NCBI RefSeq assembly: GCF_009913235.1
Contig: NZ_CP047897.1
Location: 62,001 to 126,000 of the forward strand
DNA from: Nibribacter ruber
GTDB taxonomy: Bacteria; Bacteroidota; Bacteroidia; Cytophagales; Hymenobacteraceae
DNA: 64,000 nt
Direction: 5' to 3'
Part shown: positions 1 to 9,063 of the stretch, one piece after another
Layout: each line of letters starts with the position of its first letter
Numbering within the stretch: the stretch's first letter is position 1
The notes under the pieces: model-generated
What the model saw: the letters and a program-made list of their open reading frames with translations, nothing else
Told to the model about the DNA's origin: nothing
The model's database searches: none
Position numbers and translations under genes: made by a program

Positions 1-2026
1 TGGTGTCACCAGATACATAGACGGGCAGTTTAGAAGGCGGACAACTTACTGTCATAGTAGCTCCTAAGATGAGCGCTGGGACCACCCGTATTTTGTAGCT
101 GCCAGAATCTACAGCAAAAGAATACCTTCCATCTTCATCTGTGTGGGCATAATAAGGACCTGGCGTGGCTTCCATGACAAGGCCGGCAATGCCTGTCTCA
201 CCCGGATCCATTGTGCAATTTTTGTTTCGCTCATTGAATACCCTGCCCGTGATGACGCTTAAAGGAGCCGAATAATTCTTGGACCGGTAAAGTGAAAACA
301 CATCGGCCTCAGTGCTTACGGTAGCCAGAGATGCGCCTCGGCTGTCAAAGGCCAGATAGTGGAGGGGGCTGGAAAGATTCTCCTGAAGAAGCGTTCCTTT
401 TGCATCAAATACTCTTAGACGGTTTTCATTCTCAGAGGATAAACCGTACTTATGAAGAGTGGAGGTGGTGTAGATGTTGCCCTTGTTGTCTAAGGCCAGG
501 TCTGAGGAAGCATACTTGAAGTTGTCATTGTCATTATGCGCACCAAAATGCCTGATGAACTTCCCGCCTTGGGTGAATTGCTGCACCCTGGAGCCAAAAT
601 AGTCCAGTACCAGGACAAGTCCGTTTTTGTCTACCATGACGGCAGAAGGAAACCAGAGTTTTCCAGGTTCAGGGCCCATGGTTCCAATAGAAGCAACCCG
701 CTTTCCCTGGGCATCCAGTTTTAAAACCGCACCACTTTGTAAGTCGGTGACAAACATGTTTCCAAAAGGATCTACATAGATTCCCTGCGGAATCACCTGC
801 TCATTGCTACCACTAAGGTTGGTGAAAAAAGCCAGGCGCTTCCCAGTAGGGTCAAGCTTTAAAATACCGTTCCTGCCTGATAGTGAGTCCTGACTGCAAA
901 TGACGTAGATGTTACTTTTAAGGTCAAGGGCAAGACCCTTGGAACTGATCAGTGAGGATACTTCCCAAAGGGCGTCACCTTTTGGGGTGAACTTGGTGAG
1001 TTTTCCGGCCTTATCCAGCAAATAAAAATTGCCTTGGTCATCCAGGGCTGCATCCTGGGCTGAATGGGCTCTTCCCCATTTCCTTACCACTTGGCCTGCC
1101 TTGTTGTAACTAAACAAGGTGCTGTTTCCATAATGCCTTACGTCTACTGCCAGTAGGTTGCCTTCTGGTGTGATGGCAATGGGGTAGGGCGTAGAGGAAA
1201 CTAAACCCTGGGCTACCGTTTCTATGGTTTTTTCATACTGGCCATCGGCGTTGAAGACTTTCACGCCGTCTGCCTGGGCCGTGTATTGTGAGAGGTACAC
1301 TTGATTGGTTTTTCGGTCACAGGCTAAAAATCCGCTGGCCGCCTGCTCACCCGTTTTTATCTCTTTTAGGACTTCGCCCTCACTGTTTATCTGGAAGATG
1401 CTTTTATGGGAATCTCCTGCCACATATAATAAATCCCTGCCATCTACGGCCAGCGAAAGGGGGGCTGCTAATTTTCCGTCTGCCCCCGTGATGGTAAACG
1501 TTTTTATGAAGTTGCCTTGGGCGTCAAACTTGTGGATTCTCTTGCTTTTATTGTCCAAGTAATGATTCTCCATGTCACTGGCGAAGATTTCACCCAAGGA
1601 GTTGACAGCTATTCTGGCCAGAAATACAAATTGCCCCGGTCCCTCTCCCTTAGACCCGAAGGTGAAAAACAGATTACCTTCTGGGCTGAATTTTGAAATG
1701 GTTCCCTGACTGTGGTTAATGATGTAGAGGTGATCTTTGGAGTCAATGTATAGGTGATAGAGAGATTGTTTAAGGAAAGACTCACTTATACCATTAAGCT
1801 TGAAGTCATGCACAATCTTACCTGAAGGAGTCATCTTGGTAATGGTACCCGCCATTGACTGTAGATAGACGTTGCCTTTAGAATCTGTTTCTAATGAATA
1901 GGGCCTGTGCACTGCAAGACCCACGCGCTGATGCAGGTCAAAGTCTGCCAACTGGGCTTTCAAGTGGCAAATGGGCACGCAAAGAAGAACCAATACTAAA
2001 TAGAGGAAGCGTAGTTTTTTAACCAT
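1..2026 (-). CDS. Secreted NHL/beta-propeller repeat protein, C-terminus cut by window edge
   Basis: I read an open minus-strand frame from an ATG at 2026 to base 1 with no stop, about 675 codons, so the C-terminus lies outside the window. The N-terminus MVKKLRFLYLVLVLLC followed by HLKAQ is a typical Sec signal peptide. The body is a run of repeats of the form 'D..G.ly..d......kf...G', such as GNVYLQSMAG, IYVDPFGNMFVTD and IFASDMENHY, as in NHL or SMP-30-like six-bladed propellers. Near the left edge, around residues 600-650, come VITGRVFNERNKNCTMDPGE and GRYSFAVDSGSYKIRV, a Cna-B/SdrD-like carboxypeptidase-regulatory fold. It is probably exported or surface attached; the ligand is unknown. 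The missing end may carry a secretion or sorting signal. Confidence 0.85.
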   Translation of the reverse strand, partial: MVKKLRFLYLVLVLLCVPICHLKAQLADFDLHQRVGLAVHRPYSLETDSKGNVYLQSMAGTITKMTPSGKIVHDFKLNGISESFLKQSLYHLYIDSKDHLYIINHSQGTISKFSPEGNLFFTFGSKGEGPGQFVFLARIAVNSLGEIFASDMENHYLDNKSKRIHKFDAQGNFIKTFTITGADGKLAAPLSLAVDGRDLLYVAGDSHKSIFQINSEGEVLKEIKTGEQAASGFLACDRKTNQVYLSQYTAQADGVKVFNADGQYEKTIETVAQGLVSSTPYPIAITPEGNLLAVDVRHYGNSTLFSYNKAGQVVRKWGRAHSAQDAALDDQGNFYLLDKAGKLTKFTPKGDALWEVSSLISSKGLALDLKSNIYVICSQDSLSGRNGILKLDPTGKRLAFFTNLSGSNEQVIPQGIYVDPFGNMFVTDLQSGAVLKLDAQGKRVASIGTMGPEPGKLWFPSAVMVDKNGLVLVLDYFGSRVQQFTQGGKFIRHFGAHNDNDNFKYASSDLALDNKGNIYTTSTLHKYGLSSENENRLRVFDAKGTLLQENLSSPLHYLAFDSRGASLATVSTEADVFSLYRSKNYSAPLSVITGRVFNERNKNCTMDPGETGIAGLVMEATPGPYYAHTDEDGRYSFAVDSGSYKIRVVPALILGATMTVSCPPSKLPVYVSGDT

Positions 2027-2388
2027 GCAAATAAAGGGATAGAATAGAGGATAGAATGAGGTATAGAATAGGTAGGGTAGTGTAAAAATATGGATAAATA
2101 TTCATCACCTCAAACAACAGGAAAAGACTTGCTGCTGGGATTGGAGAAGTTGCAGAGAAAAAGAAGTCATTGTGAGGTAAAGAGCTGAAACGCTGAGGAA
2201 TAATCGGTAGTCTTTTTCTTAGATACCAGTCTCCAAATACCTCCAAAATTTGCTCTAGACTGCCAATAACTGACAATGCCCCAAAGAAGCAAGGTCTCCT
2301 TTCCTCAAGCTATAAAAACCAAGGATTGCCAATTAGCCCGTAGGTCGTTTTTGGCTTCTTTTCCAGAAAACAGGCCAAAAACGACCTA
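2027..2388. other. Intergenic gap, palindrome only
   Basis: No convincing gene. An 85-codon minus-strand frame covers 2019-2276 but overlaps the signal-peptide start of the NHL protein and has no recognisable features. The right end holds copy 1 of the dispersed palindrome. The promoter of the NHL gene should lie here but I could not define it. Confidence 0.6.
2342..2387. repeat. Dispersed palindrome, copy 1
   Basis: The outer arm AGGTCGTTTTTGGC pairs perfectly with its complement at the right end. The inner part has two mismatches. It lies directly against the stop codon of the S8 protease gene. Confidence 0.9.
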
Positions 2389-4056
2389 CTAATTCTTTAC
2401 ACCTTTCTCTGCTACTTTCTTTTCTGCCAGCAGCATGGCCTGGTAGGCGTTTACAATACCTCCAGATTTAGAGAGCGAGGCGAAGGCAATTTTGCGTTTA
2501 TTGGCGGAGGCCAGGTTGGGCAGGTACACTTTCTGTTTAGGATATTGGGCGGTAGAAGCCAGCAGCACCTCTTTTAACTCCAGGGCGGTTAATTCTGGAT
2601 AATAAGACCAGACCAAAGCGGCTACGCCAGACACCACCGGGCTGGAAAAGCTGGTGCCTTCCATTTTGTTGTAGCGGTTTTCTGGAGCGAGGGAGATGAT
2701 GTCCACGCCCGGCGCGAACAGGTCTACGCTCAGCTTGCCATAGTTGGAGAACTCGCCGCACAGGTTCTCATCCAACAGCCGGGCGTTGGCACCCACCTCC
2801 AACCAGTTCTGGGCCAAGGTGCCGTCAGATTTTTTGCTGGTGGGATAGCTGGGCACTTGGTCATTGTTGGCTGCGTCATTGCCCGCCGAGTGCACTAGTA
2901 AAACGTTCTTAGAGGCGGCGTAGGCCACGGCCTCGTCTACCATACTTTTCTGGGGTGAGAAGCTCTTCCCGAAGCTCATGTTAATGATATGGGCTCCGTT
3001 GTCTACGGCATAGCGAATGGCCAGGGCAATGTCCTTGTCGCGCTCGTCTCCCTGGGGGACGGCACGCAGGGCCATGATTTCCACTTCCTGGGCAATGCCG
3101 TCTATGCCTTTCTGGTTGTTGCGCACGGCCGCTATCAGGCCCGCTACCGGAGTGCCATGGTCGGGGCGGGGGCCGGCTACGTTAGGATTTCCGTAGCGGC
3201 GGTCTTGTAGGTCCTCGGGGTTGTCTGCCAGTAAGGTGCGTGGGTCAAAGGTGAGGTTCAGGTGCTGGTTCAGGAAAACGTCGCTCATTTCCAGGGCTTG
3301 TTGAAACGAGTAAGGAGTGTAGCCCAACTCATACCGGCTCAGGAGCCAGGCGCGGGCGCGCAAAACGTCTTCGCTGGCGTTGGTGATGCCTTTTACATCG
3401 GCTAGGGTCACTTCTTTCTTACCCAGGTGCTGCGCCAAAATACCTTCCACGTGGCTTATTACCTGCCCGAACTCCTGCAACGACTGTTTGTTTTTCTGCT
3501 GTTTGGCCAGTTCCTCGTCAAAGGCTTTTTTGGCGGACAGGTACAGTTTGTATTCCTCCTGCTGAGCGGCGGGTACTTTTTGCACAGAGGTGACGTGACT
3601 ATACAGCGGTGAGAGCTTCCGGTAGATTCTTACAAACTCATAAGTCTCAAAGGTTATGTCCTGGCCGGCGGCGTTGCCCAGAAAACCCCAGCCGTGCACG
3701 TCGTCTACGTAACCGTTCTGGTCGTCGTCCAGGCCGTTGCCGGCAATTTCTTTGGCATTGGTCCAGATGCGGCCCTGTAGGTCTTCGTGCAGAATGTCCA
3801 CCCCGCTGTCAATCACGGCCACCACCACTTTGCGCTTGGGCGTTCGGGTTGGCAGCAACTCCTGATACACCCGGTTCACGCTGGTGCCTTGCACCTGCTC
3901 CACCTCTGGGCTCATGTTGTACCAGTTCACCAATTGCTTGTCAAAGCTACTGATATTGGTGGTAGGGCCGTTCTGACCCCAGGAGGGAAACGAAGCGCCC
4001 AGCGTGGCTGCTAAAGCCAGTGCAACACCAGCAGAGAACGTAGAGGATTTTTTCAT
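2389..4056 (-). CDS. Secreted subtilisin-like serine protease (S8 family)
   Basis: The 555-aa protein starts with a signal peptide (MKKSSTFSAGVALALAATLG, cleavage probably after SWGQ). The subtilase triad is visible: D83 in VVVAVIDSGVDILHEDL, H300 in DHGTPVAGLIAA and S469 in MEGTSFSSPVVSGVAAL. The oxyanion residue is N393 in HSAGND. About 215 residues separate Asp and His, far more than in subtilisin; the insert is rich in Lys, Gln and Glu and probably helical. There is no C-terminal T9SS sorting domain, so the enzyme is probably periplasmic or released. It seems to be a single-gene unit with its own 5' region of about 400 bp. Function beyond general proteolysis is not evident. Confidence 0.93.
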   Translation of the reverse strand: MKKSSTFSAGVALALAATLGASFPSWGQNGPTTNISSFDKQLVNWYNMSPEVEQVQGTSVNRVYQELLPTRTPKRKVVVAVIDSGVDILHEDLQGRIWTNAKEIAGNGLDDDQNGYVDDVHGWGFLGNAAGQDITFETYEFVRIYRKLSPLYSHVTSVQKVPAAQQEEYKLYLSAKKAFDEELAKQQKNKQSLQEFGQVISHVEGILAQHLGKKEVTLADVKGITNASEDVLRARAWLLSRYELGYTPYSFQQALEMSDVFLNQHLNLTFDPRTLLADNPEDLQDRRYGNPNVAGPRPDHGTPVAGLIAAVRNNQKGIDGIAQEVEIMALRAVPQGDERDKDIALAIRYAVDNGAHIINMSFGKSFSPQKSMVDEAVAYAASKNVLLVHSAGNDAANNDQVPSYPTSKKSDGTLAQNWLEVGANARLLDENLCGEFSNYGKLSVDLFAPGVDIISLAPENRYNKMEGTSFSSPVVSGVAALVWSYYPELTALELKEVLLASTAQYPKQKVYLPNLASANKRKIAFASLSKSGGIVNAYQAMLLAEKKVAEKGVKN

Positions 4057-4454
4057 ACAGACGTCTAAAGCGCTTGAACAGAAGGACTAGCAGAAGCAGG
4101 TTATGCGGGAAAAGGCCAGAGGCTCCCACCAGAAAGGCGTGTAAGCTCTGCTATATTATGTAAACCGCAACTAGGACGAAGTTACTGATTTTTGTAAAGT
4201 TTCCCATAAGGTCATGGGTTTTGTAGAAGTAGTTTTCCCTAACAGGAAAGCAAGAATTCAGCTTTAAGAAAAGTCCTTTGCCTGGCGGGAGAAGTGTTTC
4301 CGTTTTTGGCTTCTTTTCCAGAAAACAGCCCAAAAACCACTAAGAGAGACGGCATGGGCAGACGCTCCTAAAACCTGAGGCTCCAAATAAAAGTATGCTA
4401 CCTAGGTACTTGTACTGAGAGAGTGAACTTCTAATAATATACAAAGGCACCCCC
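4057..4454. other. Divergent intergenic region between S8 protease and aspA
   Basis: Gene-free. It must contain the promoters of both flanking genes, but no clear -33/-7 pair was found. Copy 2 of the dispersed palindrome lies at 4301-4338. Confidence 0.6.
4301..4338. repeat. Dispersed palindrome, copy 2 (imperfect)
   Basis: Starts CGTTTTTGGCTTCTTTTC and ends with a mismatched right arm (CAAAAACC). It lies in a divergent promoter region, where a terminator would not be expected. Confidence 0.8.
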
Positions 4455-5867
4455 ATGGCAAAAACATTCAGAATTGAGCATGACTTTCTAGGCGAAAAGG
4501 AGATTCCAGAGAATGCATACTATGGCGTGCAGACGCTGAGGGCACTGGAAAACTTTAACATCACGGGCATTACCAATGCGCAGGAACCTTTCTTTATAAA
4601 GGCCTTTGCGTACGTGAAAAAGGCCGCCGCTCTGGCCAACCGAGACTGCGGCGTACTGGACCCAACTATTGCTGAGGCCATTGTCTTTGCCTGTGACGAA
4701 CTCATTGCCGGCAAGTACCAGGACCAGTTTCTCACAGACCTGATTCAGGGTGGGGCGGGCACCTCGGTGAACATGAACGTGAATGAGGTGATTGCCAACA
4801 TAGGTTTGGAGTACCTGGGCCATGACAAAGGCCAGTATGAGTACCTGCACCCCAACAACCACGTCAACTTCTCCCAGTCTACCAATGACACGTACCCCAC
4901 AGCCATCATGCTGTGCCTGTACTTTAAGCTGGAAGTTTACCTGGAGGCCTTGTCAAACCTAAGAAAAGCCTTCAAGCGCAAAGGCCAGGAGTTTGAGAAT
5001 GTCTTGAAAATGGGCAGAACCCAGTTGCAGGATGCCGTACCCATGACGCTGGGGCAGGAGTTCAACTCGTTTGCCACTACGCTCAAAGATGATGTGCGCC
5101 GACTGAAAGAAGCCCAGCGCAAACTCACAGAATGCAACATGGGCGGTACCGCCATTGGTACCAGCATCAATGCGCCAGAAGAGTACCCTGCTTTGTGCGT
5201 GCAGTACCTGGCAGAAATCACGGGTATTCCCATGGTGCTGGCAGAAGACTTGATTGAAGCTTCTTCAGACATGGGCACCTACATGCACGTGTCCAGCATG
5301 GTCAAGCGCAATGCCGTCAAAATCTCCAAGATCTGCAATGACCTTAGGCTGTTGGCCTCTGGGCCGCGGGCGGGCCTGAATGAGATCATGCTGCCGCCCA
5401 TGCAGCCGGGTTCTTCCATCATGCCGGGCAAAGTGAACCCGGTCATCCCAGAGGTAGTGAACCAGACCGCCTTTTATGTGATTGGCGCCGACATGACCAT
5501 TACCATGGCCGCCGAGGCCGGACAGTTGCAGCTCAATGTCATGGAGCCGGTCATTGCGTTCAGCCTATTCACTTCCCTCAACTACATGACCAATGCCATG
5601 AACACCCTGCGCACCAGATGCGTGGACGGCATTAAGGCCAACGTAGAGAACTGCCAGAACATGGTCATGCGCAGTGTGGGCATTGTCACTTCGCTCAATC
5701 CCATATTAGGCTATGAAACCTCAGCTTCTGTTGCCAAAGAAGCCCTGGCCACCGGCAAATCCATCCATGACATTGTGGTGCTGGAGCGCAAACTAATCAA
5801 CCAGGAAAAGTGGGACGAAATCTATTCTTTCCAAAATATGGTACACCCTGTCTTTATAAATACGTAA
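4455..5867 (+). CDS. aspA: Aspartate ammonia-lyase (aspartase)
   Basis: The 470-aa protein belongs to the aspartase/fumarase superfamily and should convert L-aspartate to fumarate and ammonia in the cytoplasm. The superfamily signature GSSIMPGKVNP is at residues 319-329 with the catalytic Ser at 321. Other family blocks are GTSVNMNVNEV (102-112), SQSTNDTYPTA (140-150), GRTQLQDAVPMTLGQEF (187-203) and GGTAIGTSINAP (230-241). The sequence pattern and length fit aspartase rather than class II fumarase, although separating the two without a tree is never fully safe. The ATG is preceded by an A-rich leader. It is a stand-alone gene. Confidence 0.93.
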   Translation: MAKTFRIEHDFLGEKEIPENAYYGVQTLRALENFNITGITNAQEPFFIKAFAYVKKAAALANRDCGVLDPTIAEAIVFACDELIAGKYQDQFLTDLIQGGAGTSVNMNVNEVIANIGLEYLGHDKGQYEYLHPNNHVNFSQSTNDTYPTAIMLCLYFKLEVYLEALSNLRKAFKRKGQEFENVLKMGRTQLQDAVPMTLGQEFNSFATTLKDDVRRLKEAQRKLTECNMGGTAIGTSINAPEEYPALCVQYLAEITGIPMVLAEDLIEASSDMGTYMHVSSMVKRNAVKISKICNDLRLLASGPRAGLNEIMLPPMQPGSSIMPGKVNPVIPEVVNQTAFYVIGADMTITMAAEAGQLQLNVMEPVIAFSLFTSLNYMTNAMNTLRTRCVDGIKANVENCQNMVMRSVGIVTSLNPILGYETSASVAKEALATGKSIHDIVVLERKLINQEKWDEIYSFQNMVHPVFINT

Positions 5868-5870
5868 ATA

Positions 5871-5929
5871 CTTTTCAGCCTTGAGAATTGTGCTTTGGTT
5901 ATGAATAAGTGCTTTTTTAGGCTGAAAAG
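5871..5929. repeat. Inverted repeat after aspA
   Basis: CTTTTCAGCC (5871-5880) and GGCTGAAAAG (5920-5929) are perfectly complementary over 10 bp with a 39-nt spacer. It sits between aspA and the downstream PAP2 gene and could be a weak 3' stem. It is not a clear member of the main palindrome family. Confidence 0.5.
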
Positions 5930-5961
5930 AAGATAGATATTGTACTTAAAGATAGACGGGT

Positions 5962-6768
5962 ATGTTTAAGATTCCCTTGTTGTACCTCACCGAGTGGGTA
6001 GAGGCGTTTTTTCAGGTGCCCTACATGCGGCAACTCAGAAGCCGCTACCCCAGGGTATTTGCATTCTTGCACGCACGTTTCAAGACCGACCATTTCTACG
6101 GGCTTCCGCTGACCATTTTATTGGTATTGATGGGCGTAAACCTGCTGCTGTTGAGTAAGCTCGCCGAAAACGTGGTCAACTCAGAAGCCACTCAGGCCAT
6201 GGATGTGCAGGTGTCGGGGTTTTTCTTCGGGATGCGCAGCGCAGAGCTGAGTCTGTTCCTGTACGCGTTTACGCATTTAGGCAACGTGTACGGCGTAGCG
6301 GCCATGACAATCCTGGCGGGGATCTTCTTCCTGACCAAACGCATGTTCCAGCATTTGGTGGCCTTGCTGGTGTCTGTGATGGGGAGCGGGCTTTCCATGG
6401 ATTTGCTCAAAACGTACTTTCACCGTGATAGGCCGCTAGACATTGCGTTTTACGTGCCCGAGAACTCTTTTTCTTTCCCCAGTGGGCATTCTGCCAGTGC
6501 CATGGCCCTAATGGGGTTGCTGGCGTATTTCTGTCTGGTGGAAGTTAAGCACCATCGGGCTAAAATATTGTTGGTGAGCGCGGGCTTCGCGTACACGCTC
6601 TTGATTGGCATTAGCAGGATTTACCTGGGCGTTCATTTTCTCACAGACGTGGTGGCGGGTTTCCTGCTGGGCTTCTTGTGGGTGGTGTTGGCCATTGGCG
6701 TGCTGGAGTACCTGACCATTGACCGGGTAAAACAGGCCGTCACTAAAGAAGACGTGATGGTCACATAA
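5962..6768 (+). CDS. PAP2-family membrane phosphatase
   Basis: The 268-aa integral membrane protein carries the three PAP2 phosphatase motifs: KTYFHRDRP (150-158, KX6RP), PSGH (173-176) and SRIYLGVHFLTDV (218-230, SRX5HX3D with His 225 and Asp 229). About six hydrophobic helices are visible, including residues 50-65, 95-125, 130-150, 180-195 and 205-250. Such enzymes dephosphorylate lipid phosphates, for example undecaprenyl pyrophosphate, phosphatidylglycerophosphate or lipid A, on the outer face of the inner membrane; the substrate here cannot be told from sequence. It follows aspA by 94 bp and ends at a strong bidirectional terminator. Confidence 0.92.
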   Translation: MFKIPLLYLTEWVEAFFQVPYMRQLRSRYPRVFAFLHARFKTDHFYGLPLTILLVLMGVNLLLLSKLAENVVNSEATQAMDVQVSGFFFGMRSAELSLFLYAFTHLGNVYGVAAMTILAGIFFLTKRMFQHLVALLVSVMGSGLSMDLLKTYFHRDRPLDIAFYVPENSFSFPSGHSASAMALMGLLAYFCLVEVKHHRAKILLVSAGFAYTLLIGISRIYLGVHFLTDVVAGFLLGFLWVVLAIGVLEYLTIDRVKQAVTKEDVMVT

Positions 6769-6782
6769 TTCAGAATTTACCT

Positions 6783-6828
6783 AAACCAGAACGCCCTCCT
6801 TGTGCAACCAAAGAGGGCGTTCTGGTTT
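6783..6828. terminator. Bidirectional terminator
   Basis: AAACCAGAACGCCCTC (6783-6798) and GAGGGCGTTCTGGTTT (6813-6828) form a perfect 16-bp stem between two convergent genes, with T-rich 3' sides in both directions. Confidence 0.85.
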
Positions 6829-6839
6829 ATGCGAGGGTT

Positions 6840-7799
6840 CTATTTTATCAGGCTCAGTATCTCTTTCTTCCTCTGCCGGGCACCGTCGGTCAGGTTTTCG
6901 TCATACTCCAGGCCGGTGTGCTCATAAAGAGAATAGAACGCAAAATGGAAGGCTTTCTCTGCCTCCTCCTGGCTGGCGCCGCTGGCTTCCAGTTCCAGGT
7001 CTTCATAAGAGAGCAGGTACAGGCCGTCTTCTAACATCACCTTCACCTCCAGAGGTCGTTTTAAGACGATGGGAGGCTCCCCCGCTACGGTTATCTTGGT
7101 GAACAGAGCGTGCGCGTAAACGTCCAGGGGTTCCTGCGCAGAAGTTTCAGCCGGTTCATCTGTCTCTGAAGGCAGGGGAGGGACCACAATGGGCTTCCGT
7201 TCTTTTTTAGGCCGAATCACCTTGGGTTTCTCTTTGGAAGGCGTGAGGGTTTGCACGGCGCTCTGCGGAATGCGCGTGAGGTTCATGGCCTTTTCGCTTT
7301 CCAGGGCACTTACCAGAATCTCATAGCCTTCAGCCTTGGCCAGGGTTTTAAACAACGGCCCGAAGATCCGTTTACGCTCCTCGGTTGTAAAATCTTCGGC
7401 CAGTTGGTTGACTTCCGAGGGGCTGGAATAGTCTACTGTCAGAATCTGGTGCACAAAGTTGCGGAAGCTTTCCTTAAGTACCGGCAACGGAAAGTCCATG
7501 CTACTGCCTCTCTTGGCCTTGGTGCCCAGGTAATCTGGCGCAATGCTGGCCTTGAATCCCTGAAAGTTCACGTCTACCATCATCAAATCTGAGGTGATTT
7601 CTGGCTTGGTGACCTGCGTGGTGATGAGGCCTTTGCGCTTATTGTTGGTGATGGTGAGGTATTGGATATAGCTATCCTGTAGCAGCAACAGCATGTCGGC
7701 CAGACTTCCTACCGCCACGGCCTGGTCGGCGCGGTTCTTGGGTCTGATGTGCAAGGTAAAGGCCAAGGCCCTTAAACTATCCAGGTACTGATTCTCCAT
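6840..7799 (-). CDS. Conserved-looking protein of unknown function, 319 aa
   Basis: I do not recognise the family. No signal peptide or membrane helix is visible, so it is probably cytoplasmic. Residues 1-160 are mixed alpha/beta. Residues 185-225 are a Pro/Lys/Glu-rich linker (KEKPKVIRPKKERKPIVVPP). Residues 226-319 form a second domain ending in a helical segment (EEAEKAFHFAFYSLYEHTG). The base composition matches its neighbours and the ATG at 7799 is the only sensible start. The upstream region is gene-free for about 620 bp. Confidence 0.75.
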   Translation of the reverse strand: MENQYLDSLRALAFTLHIRPKNRADQAVAVGSLADMLLLLQDSYIQYLTITNNKRKGLITTQVTKPEITSDLMMVDVNFQGFKASIAPDYLGTKAKRGSSMDFPLPVLKESFRNFVHQILTVDYSSPSEVNQLAEDFTTEERKRIFGPLFKTLAKAEGYEILVSALESEKAMNLTRIPQSAVQTLTPSKEKPKVIRPKKERKPIVVPPLPSETDEPAETSAQEPLDVYAHALFTKITVAGEPPIVLKRPLEVKVMLEDGLYLLSYEDLELEASGASQEEAEKAFHFAFYSLYEHTGLEYDENLTDGARQRKKEILSLIK

Positions 7800-7924
7800 A
7801 CGGGGCGCTGTTGTTTTTTTGACTCATAACACCGGTTGTACAAAGGTAGTTTGCTAAAAGGAAGAAGTAGATATTTTATTTTTGCTAAATTTTTTAGTAG
7901 GAGGAAGGTTTGAGATATAGGTCT

Positions 7925-7961
7925 CGTTCTTGGGCAGTTTTCTGGGAATTAGGCTGAAAAG
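7925..7961. repeat. Decayed copy of the dispersed palindrome
   Basis: CGTTCTTGGGCAGTTTTC followed by a diverged right arm (AGGCTGAAAAG). It keeps the layout of the family but not the full pairing. Confidence 0.5.
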
Positions 7962-8152
7962 AGGAGGGTTGTTAAGAGTTATGATTGGAAGCAAATGTCC
8001 GTATAAGAGGCTTCCATCTTTCACTTACATGGCGCGGAAGTGATTCTTGTAGAGACAACGGCACCGCCTTGTCTCTCACGCATTTTTGATAAAGCCCTTC
8101 CTCACAAAAGAGGAGCTGGGGGACCATAACCTACGAGCGTCTGCACCAATGC

Positions 8153-8190
8153 CGTTTTTCACCTAATTCTTCCAAAACAGCCCAAAAACG
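8153..8190. repeat. Dispersed palindrome, copy 3 (diverged left arm)
   Basis: Left arm CGTTTTTCACCTAATTC, right arm CAGCCCAAAAACG. The right arm is intact and the left arm partly decayed. It is preceded at 8130-8142 by CCTACGAGCGTCT-like sequence, related to the module at 8227. Confidence 0.7.
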
Positions 8191-8226
8191 CATTCCAGAC
8201 TCAGGACTCAAGACTCAGGACTAAAA

Positions 8227-8303
8227 GACCTCGTAGTGCGCGCAGCTCCTGATAGTGTCTGTGCTCGTTTTTCGCCTGTTTCCCAGAAAATAGCCCAAAA
8301 ACG
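8227..8303. repeat. Composite repeat: 34-nt module plus dispersed palindrome copy 4
   Basis: The module GACCTCGTAGTG...CAGCTCCT...AGTGTCT (8227-8260) is followed five bases later by a palindrome copy (8266-8303, CGTTTTTCGCCTGTTTC...). The same order and spacing occur at 42065-42142. Two GACTCAGGA repeats lie just upstream (8198-8206, 8212-8220), and GACTCAGGA is also found upstream of the second copy. Confidence 0.8.
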
Positions 8304-8423
8304 GATTCCCAGCTCAATCATCAGGACTAACTCAAAGGAACCTGTCTGACAGGAGGCCGTAAGGAAAAGGGCGTGTGGGCCGTGGTTGGCCTGCACCTGG
8401 TATGAACTAAAACAGATAGAACT

Positions 8424-8834
8424 ATGTGGCAACCCATTTCAAGACAAATGCACGGCCTAGCCGAGGCAGGGTACATTCCGGCAGTGGCCTCGGCGCCAGA
8501 ATCAGTGGGCTTTACAGAACAGGAAACGGCTACTACCTTGTGTAGAGCCATTGGTGGAATGGCGTTGGTCTCTGCGCTGGTGACCAAGGCTGAGTGGGGC
8601 GTGGTGCAGGCAGTACCGTATAAGGTGCATTTAGGAATAGACGCGGCTACCAGCCTTTTTGCCCTGGCCGCTCCGTGGCTGTTTGGATTCTCCAGGCATG
8701 AGAAGGCTAGAAATACCTTCCTGGCCATGGGAATGACCGGTTTGGTGGTAGGTGCCTTGTCCAGACCAGAAGAAATGGACCCAGGCAAGGAAAGGAGCCT
8801 GAGAAGAAAAGCCGAAGCTCTGCCTGCCTTGTAA
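8424..8834 (+). CDS. Small membrane protein, possibly SPW-repeat-like
   Basis: The 136-aa protein has two or three hydrophobic stretches: TLCRAIGGMALVSALVT (about 38-54), a segment around VHLGIDAATSLFALAAPWLF (68-87) and TFLAMGMTGLVVGALS (97-112). The A-PWLFGFS pattern recalls SPW-repeat membrane proteins, but the match is from memory and weak. The N-terminal 35 residues are hydrophilic. The ATG at 8424 is the first in frame. It is convergent with the large kinase gene and a strong palindrome lies between them. The function is unknown. Confidence 0.7.
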   Translation: MWQPISRQMHGLAEAGYIPAVASAPESVGFTEQETATTLCRAIGGMALVSALVTKAEWGVVQAVPYKVHLGIDAATSLFALAAPWLFGFSRHEKARNTFLAMGMTGLVVGALSRPEEMDPGKERSLRRKAEALPAL

Positions 8835-8915
8835 GGCCTTAACTCTTGAGGTAGGCGTTTCTTGAACCAGAGAAGTTGTCATTAATAGGAGTCCTTCATT
8901 TGGTGAAAATAAATC

Positions 8916-8965
8916 GAGGTCCGTTTTTGGGCTGTTTTATGCAAAACAGCCCAAAAACGGACCTC
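8916..8965. repeat. Dispersed palindrome, copy 5 (23-bp perfect arms)
   Basis: The arms run from GAGGTCCGTTTTTGGGCTG to the exact complement, with loop ATGC. It lies between convergent genes. The outer GAGGT/ACCTC pair is specific to this copy. Confidence 0.95.
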
Positions 8966-9063
8966 GTTGGTTGAATGCTTCAGATTTGGCGTATCCTGGA
9001 CATTGGCCACTCACCAATGTAAAGTGGATGTGGCCTACATCATCACTGTTTAGACGTTGCCGT

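Larger units (their letters stand above)
7800..8423. other. Gene-free region crowded with repeats
   Basis: About 620 bp between divergent genes with no convincing gene. It contains a decayed palindrome (7925-7961), two further copies (8153-8190 and 8266-8303) and a 34-nt repeat module (8227-8260) that recurs at 42065-42098. Short frames on the minus strand here are judged spurious. Confidence 0.7.

Noticed and set aside
2019-2276. 85-codon minus-strand frame in the gap after the NHL gene
   Set aside because: It overlaps the signal peptide start of the NHL protein, has no domain or sensible composition and looks like chance.
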